Shown piece after piece: positions 52,417-62,784 of a stretch of DNA of 64,000 nt. Source of the stretch: Vicia villosa (Eukaryota > Streptophyta > Magnoliopsida > Fabales > Fabaceae). The notes beneath the pieces are model-generated. The model saw only the letters and a program-made list of their open reading frames with translations. It was not told where the DNA came from and did not search any database. A program made the position numbers and the translations under genes. The DNA lies in the NCBI RefSeq assembly GCF_029867415.1, contig NC_081183.1, positions 196,776,718 through 196,840,717 of the forward strand, given 5' to 3'. Position 1 is the first letter of the stretch. Each line of letters opens with the position of its first letter.

Positions 52417-52690
52417 TTTCGGAGATGTATCTTCGAAGTTCGAATTTACCCTAGAAATATTCACCAATACATCTCTAAACTATTTATTTTCGGAAATGGG
52501 ATGGCTGCTTGATATTACGAAGGAAGAAAGGTGATTTCAGAGATGTATCTGCAAATTAATCTCAGGAAAATTTGCAATTGCATCTCCAAATTAAATTTTG
52601 CCAAAAATGAGATTCAGTGTGTTCGAAAATGTATTTCTGAATAAACTCAAATGTATTTTGGAGTTTTCCGAGATGCGTTCCACTCTTGTA
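52417..52690. repeat. Palindrome cluster C (decayed TTTCGGAGAT-type)
   Basis: TTTCGGAGATGTATCTTCGA at 52417, TTTCAGAGATGTATCTGCAA at 52535, and weaker copies at ~52488, 52570, 52621 and 52665. The architecture matches clusters A and B, but the copies are more mutated. Confidence 0.6.
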
Positions 52691-53640
52691 AGGGTGAGAA
52701 AAGAAATTACTTCTTATTTCTAGTGATTATTGGGCCAACAAAACTATTGTTAGTGTCTGTAGCTAACAAAACAAAGTTTCTATCAATCTTTGTTAAGTTT
52801 ATAAATTGAGTTTTGAACTAAACATCTCACAAGTAATTAGATAATTGTAATTGAAAAAAATATATCTAATTGACTCGTCTGTCTTATTTGTGTAAACAAA
52901 AGGGCAGTCCTGAAGATACAAAATAACTCTAATCTCTTACACCAGCCTCCAACCATCCATAAATGGAGGACCCTCTCCTTGAATGATCTTGGAAACTGTC
53001 TTTAAATCCACATGAAACTTGACAGAACTTACAACCATTCCCAGGACAGAAAGTAATAATACATGCACATGCTAACACGGATAGGAAATAAAATTAGGAA
53101 AAAGATTAAACACACTACGGTAATTGCTTGGTCGTTAACACGCGAGGGATTTTTATGTGGGAGCTAGGCAGACTGCCAGAGATCTCCCCTAAGAACGAAT
53201 GATCATCGTGCGAAAGTCAAATTATTGGCCAGTAGGTGATTTAAACAGATACACTTCTTAAAGGGTTCAAATTCTACCAAAGCCAACTCTGGTTGGCACG
53301 CGAGGCGTGAACTTCCAACCGTTTCCTCATATATTTTTGAAAACATGTTATGATTTTCCCAAGTTATAAATGAGAAATAGCCTCTACTTTCTGTTTTCCT
53401 TCAAATTTCTCACACACTCAGCTATTCACGTTAAAAGACAGATTAAACAAAATTCAGTTTACTTTGGAAGTCGTCCTTATATTATAGTCACCCTTTGTGA
53501 TTCCTTTGGCAGAGGAATCAGGCTTTCATATACTTCTTGGTTCATATTTTCAACTCATAAATCATTAATAGTTAACATGAACTAAAAAACTGTCAAAAAG
53601 AACACGAATAGAAATCATTTTATGTTGTTATTACAAAGGG
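52691..53640. other. Intergenic DNA without recognised genes
   Basis: No coding motifs seen. Short open frames lack family features. Confidence 0.45.
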
Positions 53641-53663
53641 AAATATACACATGGAGTGGTGAC

Positions 53664-53980
53664 CTAATGACCTTGCATATCAAGCATTTCATCGAGGCGT
53701 TTCAATTTTTCCAAGCCTTCACTAATCAAGTAACGGATCCTTTGCTTGTCATTGCAATTTCGATTATTCTCCATCTCTTGTCTAATCATTTGTCTCAGTT
53801 CATCTGCACAGGAACGTCAATTAACAAGCAGTCAAGAATCATGATTAGGATTGAAGAAAATATTGAAATAAAATGAGAAAGTTTACCTCTAGCAGGAGGA
53901 GGTGCTCGACCGGCAACTCTCAGAGCTTGTCTGTAAAGTTTGAAGATTCGAGCACGAATAAGGAAAGCCTGAAGATCCAT
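53664..53980 (-). CDS. LYRM2-like LYR-motif protein, two exons
   Basis: Exon 1 is 53887-53980 (ATG at 53980-53978), with a GTAAAC donor in phase 1. Exon 2 is 53664-53803 with a TGTGCAG acceptor and a TAG stop at 53666-53664. Together they give 77 residues, the usual LYRM2 size. The start MDLQAFLIRARIFKLYRQAL contains the LYR motif (15-17). Exon 2 supplies the helical remainder with DELRQMIRQEMENNRN and YLISEGLEKLKRLDEML. The intact frame across the splice site confirms the gene. LYRM2-type proteins are mitochondrial matrix adaptors linked to complex I and Fe-S protein assembly. This gene and the LYR gene at 47844 lie in the same orientation with retroelement debris between them. Their sequences differ strongly, so they are not recent duplicates. 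Confidence 0.88.
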
Positions 53981-55116
53981 GGAGAAACTATAAATGGATG
54001 AAGACTGGAGTCAGCAAATAAAGAAAACATCAGTGGTGCATTTTATCAAACAGGTGGAGTGCGTTTTCATATTAGCTAGTGCCTGCAATTAAAAGTAACA
54101 TTCTTAAGCAGAACAGAACATATAACTAATGAGAGCTTACTCTGTTTTCTATGTTGTTGTTGTTCCAAAATAGTCTCCCGGTGAGAATGATGCTACTGAA
54201 AGAAGAAGAAAAAAAAGAGTTTTGCCTGTGAAACAATTTTATCAAGCATTACCACCCATACGATTGGACCCACCGTTGTTATGTTTTTAAATAAAAGATT
54301 ACACTTATTTAAATTTGTATTCGAACTATTAATAACTAACCATATAATTTTTTTTATAAGCAAGATATCATATTTCATTGATAGAGAGTATTAAGAACAT
54401 TCTAATCGGCTGATAAAAAAATCGAAAAACAAAATTCGATAAAAGAAAAAATACTCATTAATTAAAACTTAAGAAAAATAAAGCAAGGAATCTTGACAAA
54501 ACTTTTATATATATTGCCTTCCATTATAATTATGAATTGACAACAACCGATTATATTACAATGTTAAATAGTACTTATATTAAGTTTGTTATCTGAAATG
54601 CAAAGGATAAAGATGAATGTTTATCTGAAATTCTATCTTTTCTTGCTCCTTTTGATATGTTGCACTAAAAAGTTGGAGTTTTGGAGTGAAAAATAATATT
54701 GATGATGTAGGGTTTTTAGGTTGTGGAGGTGAGTGTTGAAGAAGAAAACCAACAATAGATGAATGATCATGCTGGTTCAAACTATATTAGATAGTTCTGT
54801 AGGTACATCTACGGAAAATTCTGGCGCTAAGTCATTCCGTAGGTTGCGAGGCTAGTTGCCATGGCCCAAAGTCGACATTGATACCAGTGTCTTCATTACT
54901 CGTCTCATACTCATATTTTAAAATTGGAAAAATCTCAAATCCAAAGTCAATCAAAATAGTTTTTCCCGTCAAATTCAATCACGGGTACGATTTTTTGACA
55001 CGTCCAGTTATGTTTAAAGCTCGTAAAATTATACATATATTATTTATTGTTGATATATAATATGTAGTTTAATTTTTTTAATTTTAACTCTAAGATATAT
55101 ACTACATATTATTACA
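53981..55116. other. Upstream region of the LYRM2-like gene and AT-rich intergenic DNA
   Basis: No further gene is recognised. A minus-strand frame at 54589-54780 has no domain. Confidence 0.45.
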
Positions 55117-55145
55117 CTAGATTTATGGCCCGTGCGTTGCACGGG
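55117..55145 (-). mobile_element. Second Helitron 3' terminus
   Basis: On the minus strand, a hairpin CCCGTGC-AAC-GCACGGG is followed by CCATAAAT, CTAG and T. It has the same architecture as the terminus at 36740, with a different loop and tail. The element extends rightward from 55117; its 5' end was not found. Confidence 0.7.
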
Positions 55146-55259
55146 TTTTATTAAAAAATTTATCTTAATAATTTATATATAAAAATTATATCATATGTTT
55201 AAATGTGTTTTAAAATTATATAAAATATAAATAAAATTAAAAAAAAATGAGAATCCCTT

Positions 55260-55263
<4 letters not shown>

Positions 55264-55330
<67 letters not shown>
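55264..55330. repeat. (TA)n microsatellite, ~66 bp
   Basis: TA tract at which the Copia gag coding sequence is cut. Confidence 0.95.
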
Positions 55331-55333
<3 letters not shown>

Positions 55334-56259
55334 TCCACTGAGGTTGCTGATAGGGATACTGACGCCACTGATGTGGCTGTGGCTGGGAACGACCTCCACC
55401 GCGACCATTGATTCTCCTACCACGACCTCCACCGGCCATTGCTACGGCCACCACGACCAGCACCGTTGTTGTTGCGGTTGTTATGCTGTTGAGATAGAGT
55501 GGTTGAGGCCGCGTTATCATCAAGAGATGATACGAAAGCAGAATTGCTACTAGAATTTGTTGCTTTCTTTGCTTTGGCTGTTTCTTCCAAGATTATCATA
55601 GAACGAGCTTTGTATAAAGGTGGAAGAGAGTCTCCATGACGGATTTGTGAACCCACCGTGGCATTCGCATCTGTCAGGCCAGAAATGAGTTGAAGGACAA
55701 GCCTTTCATTAGACACGGGAGCACCGACATTAGAGAGTTGATCAGATAGGGATTTGAGATGTTGACAATAGGTGGAGGCATCGGGAAATTGCTCCATATG
55801 AACATTAGAAAATTCTTGCTCGAGGTAGAGAGCCCTAGAATTTTTATTGTCATAAAAAATATTGAATAGCCTGTTCCACGCATTTTCTGCGGTTGAATCG
55901 CGCTTAATGATGGTGTGGAGAAGGTCATCAGAAATTGTGCCATAAATCCATTGAAGGACAACAGCATCAAGACGTGCCCAAAGAGTAGGATCGGTGTCTT
56001 TGAGATTAGGAGATGGTGTGGTTTCGGTTGGAATGATATGATCAATGACTTGGTGAACAAGAGCATGGATTTTGAAGAGTTCAGACCAGGTGTTATATTG
56101 ACCCTTTTCAATACTTAGGGTAATTTTGATAAAGTTGGTGATGTTAGAGATGGTGAATGCGGGATGAATGGGAGGATTGGTATTCTGCGTGGTTGCAGAG
56201 TTTTTGGAAGGGGAAGAGGGAGATGAATGTTTGGTGGAAGATGATCGGTCGGTGCTCAT
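55331..56259 (-). pseudogene. Copia Gag (UBN2/Retrotran_gag_2), truncated and frameshifted
   Basis: The ATG at 56259 begins a Ser-rich leader, then the Copia Gag core: NITNFIKITLSIEKGQYNTW, HALVHQVIDHI, LWARLDAVVLQWIYGTISDD, AENAWNRLFNIFYDNKNSRA, FPDASTYCQHLKSLSDQL and RLVLQLISGL. A Gly/Arg/Asn-rich tail begins at ~55480. An indel around 55415-55440 shifts the frame. The RG/Q/P-rich tail continues in the alternative frame (INGRGGGRSQPQPHQW) until the (TA)n tract at 55330. Zinc knuckle and pol are absent. The product would be the capsid-like protein of the element. Confidence 0.85.
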
Positions 56260-56383
56260 GATGAGAGAAAGAAATCTGATGAGAGAAGCGTGGGTGAGAT
56301 GAGAGAAAGAGGAAGGTTGTGCAGCCGGTTATGTGAGAAGAGTGGTGGCGCAAGGATTAGGGTTTAGGATCAGTACCTTATGC

Positions 56384-56395
56384 TTACTGATACCA
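56384..56395 (-). other. Copia primer-binding site
   Basis: On the minus strand TATGGTATCAG lies 3 bases from the LTR end CATTCCA. TGGTATCAG matches the complement of the initiator tRNA-Met 3' end used by Copia elements. It lies ~125 bp upstream of the gag ATG. Confidence 0.7.
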
Positions 56396-56397
56396 TA

Positions 56398-56536
56398 TTG
56401 GAATGATAGGCCTTGCCCTTCTATTGATTTTCTGAATAATATATATACACCAAGACTATTTAATGATAATAATATTCTAATAATAACAATGATATCCTAA
56501 TAATAACAGTGATATTCTAATATAATAACAATGATA

Positions 56537-56600
<64 letters not shown>
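56398..56600 (-). repeat. Copia 5' LTR end (minus orientation)
   Basis: On the plus strand TGGAATGATAGGCC marks the LTR edge next to the PBS. A TATATACACCAAGAC region and ATGATATTCTAATAATAAC repeats follow. A (TA)n tract occupies ~56542-56595. The outer LTR edge is not resolved. Confidence 0.5.
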
Positions 56601-56601
<1 letters not shown>

Positions 56602-57596
56602 AATTATGTTTTTTAAATTAAAAAAATGTCATTTTTACGTGAATAATGCAATATTATAAAAAAATTATATTAAATTATATGTAGATAATATTTATGATTA
56701 ATTATTAAATTCATAATACATATAAGAGTAGATCAATTTAAATTTAAATTATTCTTTAGTGTTTAGTCTATATTTTCAAAATCTAAGAAATTTTTTGTAT
56801 TCAATGTGAAGTCCAAAAAAAGTTTTAAATCATAGAAAACCAAAATGTATAATATAAATATGTAAAATTCCTTCATCAAGTACCTATTTATATGTACATG
56901 TTTGTTATTAATTACTCATTATAGTAATTTGAGTGCTGAAGTAGTTATTAAATATAAAAATATATATATTTAAAAGTTGGTGCAATAAAAAATACAAATT
57001 ATTATCGGTATAAAATTGATTAAGTTTCCACACCTTTCTTTATGATATTTAAATATTTTTTCACTATAAGAATTAAAAACCTAAATTTGTAAATCATTTA
57101 AAAATTTCTTACAATTTATCCATTAACTTCAATCTTACCAAATGATAAAATGTGTTAAAAAAATTTGAAGATGAACTATTACAATAATAATGATAAAATA
57201 TTAAAATAATTGATACATAGATTAAGTTGAGTCAATAACATGCAACATAAATAAAGGGTCATTAGCCTGCAACATAAATCAGAAGATAGCTAAAAGATAA
57301 GTGAGAATTAAAAAATTAATAAAAATATCAATATAAAATAAAAGGTGATCTCATTTCCATATAGGTTGGAGTGGTAGATAAGACGTATTTATATTGAATA
57401 TTTTTTTTTTATTAACTGACAAAATTGAAAGGGTTAGTAAAATTTGTCATTATAAAAAACATCAAAAACTAAATTACACACCATAAAAAAATATAGAAGG
57501 GTACCATTTTATTATCAATTTAATTTATTATAGGAATTTAACATAATACTTCTATTCATTTATGCATAACTTTAATTTTATCATCATAATAATAAT
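56601..57596. other. AT-rich intergenic DNA
   Basis: No feature recognised. Confidence 0.5.
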
Positions 57597-58131
57597 TGTT
57601 CTGGACTGGGCCGAGCAGGCCCAACCCTTGTTACCAGCCGAGCAGGCCCAATTCCCTTGGGCCCAATTGCTGGGCAACCGTTAAGGGCTGCCCCCCGCGC
57701 GAAGACTCCAGCCGAGCAGGCCCAAATCTTTTGGGCCCACTCACTGGATAACCACCAAGAGCTATCCACGCGCGAAGACCACGCGTCACGTCTCAGCGAA
57801 GGATTCGGTCAACCATCTCCGAACCCTACGCTATGTGCATCCAGAACGTGAGTCTCCTGCTGACTCAGCCCTAGCACGGAACGTTCTGACAGTTCCCTAG
57901 CACGTGGGCCTCCAATTGGATCTGGCCCAATTAGGGAACCTTGGCCCAGCGTTGGGGGCTATAAATACCCTCTTCACTAGAGGGTCAGGTATTCTATTCT
58001 TCACTCTCAACCCTCATTCTCTGATAGCTACTAACTTAAGCATCGGAGAACCTTGCAGGTACCCCCCCCCCCATCTTGCTCTCCAAGCCAGATTCTGCTG
58101 CCTTGACGATTCTTCTGATCAGGTACGATCA
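57597..58131 (+). repeat. 5' LTR of a GC-rich Gypsy element
   Basis: The 535-bp LTR starts TGTTCTGGACTGG and ends GTACGATCA, one base before the PBS. The repeated unit CCGAGCAGGCCCAA occurs three times at its start (57611-57730). The TATA box GGCTATAAATACC is at 57956-57968. Confidence 0.85.
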
Positions 58132-58132
58132 G

Positions 58133-58150
58133 TGGCGCCGTCTGTGGGAA
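58133..58150 (+). other. Primer-binding site of the Gypsy element
   Basis: TGGCGCCGTCTGTGGGAA starts two bases after the LTR CA. It is a common PBS form in plant Gypsy elements. Confidence 0.85.
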
Positions 58151-58202
58151 TCTTGCTCCCCCTTCTTTAACAAAGATCAAAGCATAACCTTTCACGATCA
58201 TC

Positions 58203-59120
58203 ATGGCTAACAACAACATCCCAAGCTCCGACCCCTTCCTCCTGGAACATCTGATCGAAGATTCCACCCGCGAGGTGACGAATCGCCGCCGGCAAGAAGA
58301 ACTTCAACATGCCTTTGCCGGACAAGGAAGGTCGAGACATGAGACTTCGCAACCTAGGAGGCAGCAGGTCCAGAACATCCAGCAGCTGCAGGGCCTCCAA
58401 CAGGTTCAGAATGTCGAACAAAACCCTCCCGAGGGACACGTTCAGAACGGAGAAGACCAGCAGGCCCGAACCCACAATGGGCCTGAGCGCCCCCAGAATG
58501 AGAATGAGACCGCCGCCAGGGATGGGCACGCTGCTTCTTCATTCACCCACACCTCCGACAGGCAGAGGACCCGTCATGTAGAAGAGGAGGAACCGCTCAA
58601 CATCCCCGAGGATGCTGACCCCGTCACTGTCCTCCTGCTCAAAGAACTACAAAAGACGAACAGCCTCCTCCGACTTCAGGACGACCGTATCCACGAGCTG
58701 GAAAGGAAACGACGGTATCGTTCCCCTCCCCGGAGACATTATCGGTCGCGCTCCTATTCCTCCTCGCGCTCACCTCCGAGGAGGCACCGCCGCTGCTCCC
58801 CATCTTCTTCACGCTCGCCACCTAGAAGACACCGCCGTCGGAGATCATATTCCCGCTCTCCACCGAGAAAGAGCAGGAAGAACCAGAGACCAGAGGCCAC
58901 TGAAGCAAGAAGCCTCTCCCCCGAGCAGGGTCATCGGGGCCCCTCCAAGGCTGTGCTGAAACCCCGCGAGCGTCCCTCTCCTCGGGATAATCGCGCCGGT
59001 CCCAACAATGTCCAGGAAAGACCCCGGCGTGGCAGACATTCAACTTCACCAAGACCAAGCGACGAAGAGGACTTCCGCAGCCCTCGGTCTGAGGACATCC
59101 GAAGAGCCCGCCTTCCTTGA
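58203..59120 (+). CDS. Gypsy ORF upstream of gag, with an RS-rich domain
   Basis: This 305-residue frame starts at the first ATG after the PBS (MANNNIPSSDPFLLEHLIED). A Gln/Glu-rich N-terminal half contains a coiled-coil-like LLLKELQKTNSLLRLQDDRI (~141-165). An Arg/Ser domain follows (~169-235) with repeats of SRSPPRRHRR and RSYSRSPPRK, resembling SR splicing factors. The C-terminus is basic and proline-rich. It ends at a TGA (59118-59120). Three bases later, in the same frame, the ATG of the gag-pol frame begins. The TGA could be a mutation, a readthrough stop or a reinitiation arrangement. The RS segment may bind RNA or target the protein to the nucleus. Confidence 0.75.
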   Translation: MANNNIPSSDPFLLEHLIEDSTREVTNRRRQEELQHAFAGQGRSRHETSQPRRQQVQNIQQLQGLQQVQNVEQNPPEGHVQNGEDQQARTHNGPERPQNENETAARDGHAASSFTHTSDRQRTRHVEEEEPLNIPEDADPVTVLLLKELQKTNSLLRLQDDRIHELERKRRYRSPPRRHYRSRSYSSSRSPPRRHRRCSPSSSRSPPRRHRRRRSYSRSPPRKSRKNQRPEATEARSLSPEQGHRGPSKAVLKPRERPSPRDNRAGPNNVQERPRRGRHSTSPRPSDEEDFRSPRSEDIRRARLP

Positions 59121-59123
59121 GGG

Positions 59124-62100
59124 ATGGAAAAACCCCCGGCATTGGACCAGTATGATGGAACCACTGACCCTGACGACCATATTCGGAGCATCGAAGCGGT
59201 CATGGACTACCACGTCGTCAAGGGCTCTATCAAGTGCCGCATCTTCCCGACCACCCTCAGGAAGGGAGCAATGACTTGGTACAGAAACCTCCGCCCCAAT
59301 TCCATCCATTCCTGGACCGACCTCAAGGAACTCTTCCTGAGCCATTTCACAGCCTCCCGACGACAACCAAAATCAGAGGCCAATCTCGAGGCCGTGATAC
59401 AAGGGCCCAACGAACCTCTTCGGGATTACCTCGACAGGTTCAACAAGGAGGCCGTCCAAGTACAAACAGAAGACTACATGAAGAGATACCTCTTAGAACG
59501 GGGACTTCTCCCCGGCAGTGACTTTAAGAAGGCCATTAAGATTGAAAAGGTCCACTCCATGAACGCCCTCCTTCGCAAAGCTCAAGCGTTCATCGCGTTC
59601 GAGGAAGGAGAGGCTGCTGCCATCAAAGCCTCGCGAGGCAGTGACGCCGCTCGCAGTTCAAATTACGAACACCCAGGTTCGAAGAGAGGGCATGGAAAAA
59701 GGAAAGACGACAGATCTCTCGACATCAAAGAGCGCCGAGGACCATCTGGTCGCTTCAATGACTACACCCCTCTGAACGCCTCGCGGGAGAGGATCCTAGC
59801 CGAATGCCAGAACACCGACTTCAAGAAATCAAACATCAGGCCCCCAAAGTCGAACCCCGCAAGGCCGGGAACCGACAAATCAAAGTATTGCAAATACCAT
59901 AGAAGTCACGGCCATCTGACCGAAGAATGCATCCACCTCAAAGATGCAATTGAAACACTGATCAAGGAGGGCCGCCTTTCAAAATACACACAGAAAGGGG
60001 AACCTTCCCGAAGGGACGACCACAGAAACTCTGATGAAGGGGATTCACCGGATAACAGGCCCCTACAAGTAGCACTGTCCGTCACTCGCCCAGAGGATTT
60101 CGTGCCATCAGCCGGGATCCTCACCGCACTTAGCAAATGGGAAAATTTCCCATTCACCATGGTCGTCTCCAACGGTGGGGATCCAGGCTCCCTCACCATC
60201 AGTTCAGTCAAGAGAAAGTTCGATGAGTTGCTCAGCGCCAACACGGACCTCGGCCCCACACTGCGGAAGTTCCGGGGAAAGTCAGAACCAATCACTTTTT
60301 ACCTGGAGGAACTGCCCGGCGGAGCTCCAAACGCCACAATCCCCCTGCTCGTCCGAGCTAGAATGGTGACCTTCGACGTCCGACGGGTCTTGGTCGACGA
60401 AGGCAGCTCGGTCGACATCATGTACTCCCACCTCTTCCAGACACTCCAGCTGGACGACTCACATCTCACTCCCTATGTGGGTTCAGACCTTCAAGGTTTC
60501 AACGGAGCTACCACTAAACCATGGGGTTACGTCGAGCTGATTGTCACCTTCGGGGAGGGGGAGGCTTCTAGGCAAGTCAAAACCACATTCTTGGTGATCG
60601 ACTGCAAAACCCTGTACAACTGCATCATCGGACGCCCCACTCTGGCCGAACTGACCGCCGTACCCTCCACTGTCCACCTGAAGATGAAGTTCTACACGAG
60701 GACAGAACGAGTGGCCACCATCAACGCCGATATTGAAGCAGCCAGAAGAATCTTCGACGCCTCCGTCAAAGGATTAGAACTGATCGCTCCGCCGACCAGC
60801 TCCAACAAAAAGCCAAGGGCCGAAGACAAGCTTCCTCGAGAAGACCAGCATCAGACAACCAACGTCAGCTCAGTCGATCTGGATGCCCGGTTTGCAGAGG
60901 AAGAACCAAAAACTGGGGAAGAGACGCGGTCGAAGTCACCTCACCCCTTCCGACCAGTTCCAGACGAAGATTTCGAGCTTGTCCCCTTGGGCGAAAACCC
61001 CGACAAAGCAGTAAAAATTGGTAAGGGCATCCCCGACCTCCCGAGGAAGCAGCTCATAGCCTGCCTTCGAGCCAATGCTGATCTGTTCGCCTGGAGCGCC
61101 GCGGAAATTCCCGGACTCGACCCTGAGGTCGCCTGCCACCACCTCTCCATCGATCCAGCCGCAAAAGCCGTAGTTCAACGTAGGCGTCGGCAGTCTCCCG
61201 AGAAAGCGGAGGCTGCCGAGAAAGCTGTAAAAGACCTCCTAGAGGCAAATTTTATTTCCGAGGCCAAGTATTCAACTTGGCTCTCAAACATTGTACTTGT
61301 TAAGAAATCTAATGGAAAATGGAGAATGTGTGTTGATTATACTGATGTTAACCGGGCATGTCCAAAAGATGCCTATCCTTTACCAAACATTGATAGACTG
61401 GTCGACAACTCGGTCGGCTATAAATTATTGTCTTTTATGGATGTTTATTCAGGTTACAACCAGATCCCCATGGCGAGGAGCGATAAGCAGTGCACGGCGT
61501 TTATGACCGAGTCGGGCAACTACTACTACAACGTAATGCCCTTCGGCCTCAAAAACGCAGGATCCACGTATCAACGGATGATGAACAAAGTGTTCCGAAG
61601 GGAGATCGGCGACACCCTCGAGGTATACATGGACGATATGATCGTCAAATCTCGGGAAGATACCGACCACACCTCCCATCTCGAGCGCGTATTCGAGCAG
61701 GCCAGATCCTGCAAGATGCGCTTCAACCCAGAGAAATGCACCTTCGGCGTCCGAGCAGGCAAATTCTTCGGTTTCTATCTGACTGAACGGGGAATAGAGG
61801 CCAACCCGGATAAATGCCGAGCATTCTCTGAACTCCCTACTCCTAACAATAAAAAATCCATCCAAGTCTTAAACGGGATGCTCACTGCACTATCACGCTT
61901 CGTCGCGAAATCCGCCCAGCACGCCCTCCCTTTCTTTAAGCTGCTACGCAAAGAAGCAGCCTTCGAATGGTCCGAAGAATGCGAGCAAGCACTTGCACAC
62001 CTTAAGCAAGTACTTTCCGAACCGCCCGTCCTTTCTCGACCAGACGACAACGAGCCTCTGTACCTTTACCTAGCCGTTTCAAACGAGGCAGTCAGCGCGG

Positions 62101-62528
62101 CACTGATCCGAGAAACCGTAGACGGACAAAAACCCGTATATTTCACCAGCAAAGCCCTACAAGGACCCGAGGTGCGATACCAACAGATCGAGAAAGTCGC
62201 CATGGCCCTAGTAATAGCGGCCAGAAGGCTACGATACTACTTCCTCGCCCACACAATCTTTGTTCGGACGAACCAACCCATCAAGCAACTCCTCAGCCGA
62301 CCAGACATGGCCGGCAGAATGCTAAGATGGTCCCTCGAGCTTTCGGAATTCGACGTACAGTATGAGAGCAGGAAGGCACTAAAAGCACAGGCACTGGCGG
62401 ACTTCGTAGCCGAGATGACCTCTATCGCCGACTCGCCCGACATGACCAAGGACAAATGGACCATCTACGTAGATGGCGCCTCGAGCAGCTCGGTGATAAC
62501 ACGATTTTATATCATATATTTAGCCTAA
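59124..62528 (+). CDS. Gypsy gag-protease-reverse transcriptase polyprotein, 3' truncated
   Basis: The frame starts MEKPPALDQYDGTTDPDDHI. The Retrotrans_gag domain spans ~20-130 (AMTWYRNLRPNSIHSWTDL, NEPLRDYLDRFNKEA). A Cys/His cluster follows at ~255-270 (CKYHRSHGHLTEEC). The aspartic protease site is near 420 (VLVDEGSSVDIMY). RT spans ~690-870 with VDYTDVNRACPKDAYPLP (~736), MPFGLKNAGSTYQRMMN (~810) and the catalytic YMDDM (~836). An RT-type RNase H domain spans ~930-1080, then a second RNase H starts at YVDGASS (~1115). It is interrupted at 62494 by an inserted LTR, so the last 11 residues are LTR-derived and integrase is missing from this side. The otherwise open 1134-codon frame suggests a young element. 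A ~200-bp AT-rich patch occurs in RT (61245-61450). Confidence 0.92.
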   Translation: MEKPPALDQYDGTTDPDDHIRSIEAVMDYHVVKGSIKCRIFPTTLRKGAMTWYRNLRPNSIHSWTDLKELFLSHFTASRRQPKSEANLEAVIQGPNEPLRDYLDRFNKEAVQVQTEDYMKRYLLERGLLPGSDFKKAIKIEKVHSMNALLRKAQAFIAFEEGEAAAIKASRGSDAARSSNYEHPGSKRGHGKRKDDRSLDIKERRGPSGRFNDYTPLNASRERILAECQNTDFKKSNIRPPKSNPARPGTDKSKYCKYHRSHGHLTEECIHLKDAIETLIKEGRLSKYTQKGEPSRRDDHRNSDEGDSPDNRPLQVALSVTRPEDFVPSAGILTALSKWENFPFTMVVSNGGDPGSLTISSVKRKFDELLSANTDLGPTLRKFRGKSEPITFYLEELPGGAPNATIPLLVRARMVTFDVRRVLVDEGSSVDIMYSHLFQTLQLDDSHLTPYVGSDLQGFNGATTKPWGYVELIVTFGEGEASRQVKTTFLVIDCKTLYNCIIGRPTLAELTAVPSTVHLKMKFYTRTERVATINADIEAARRIFDASVKGLELIAPPTSSNKKPRAEDKLPREDQHQTTNVSSVDLDARFAEEEPKTGEETRSKSPHPFRPVPDEDFELVPLGENPDKAVKIGKGIPDLPRKQLIACLRANADLFAWSAAEIPGLDPEVACHHLSIDPAAKAVVQRRRRQSPEKAEAAEKAVKDLLEANFISEAKYSTWLSNIVLVKKSNGKWRMCVDYTDVNRACPKDAYPLPNIDRLVDNSVGYKLLSFMDVYSGYNQIPMARSDKQCTAFMTESGNYYYNVMPFGLKNAGSTYQRMMNKVFRREIGDTLEVYMDDMIVKSREDTDHTSHLERVFEQARSCKMRFNPEKCTFGVRAGKFFGFYLTERGIEANPDKCRAFSELPTPNNKKSIQVLNGMLTALSRFVAKSAQHALPFFKLLRKEAAFEWSEECEQALAHLKQVLSEPPVLSRPDDNEPLYLYLAVSNEAVSAALIRETVDGQKPVYFTSKALQGPEVRYQQIEKVAMALVIAARRLRYYFLAHTIFVRTNQPIKQLLSRPDMAGRMLRWSLELSEFDVQYESRKALKAQALADFVAEMTSIADSPDMTKDKWTIYVDGASSSSVITRFYIIYLA

Positions 62529-62784
62529 AATCCATAGATATTTATAGCATTTTCCGTTTATTATGTTAATTTATTATGATATTACGCGTGTATTTGCTTT
62601 GTTTCAGGTTTTACACTTCAATTACGACTATTTGTGAAAAGGAAAGAAAATCGAGCTTAAATGACCAATATTTATGCTTAAAAGACGAAAAGGGGTGCTG
62701 AAACGAAAGAGGGGTGCAATTAGGACCCAAAAGGCCCAAAAGAGCAATCCAGCCCACGAAGGAAGCAACCCAGGCCACACTAGT

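Noticed and set aside
55674..56111. 145-residue minus-strand frame
   Set aside because: Alternative frame of the Copia Gag coding region.
57904..58170. 88-residue frame in the Gypsy LTR and leader
   Set aside because: Crosses the LTR end and PBS; it is untranslated sequence of the element.
58309..62464. Numerous frames of 60-138 residues on both strands within the Gypsy coding region
   Set aside because: Shadows caused by high GC content opposite the gag-pol frame.
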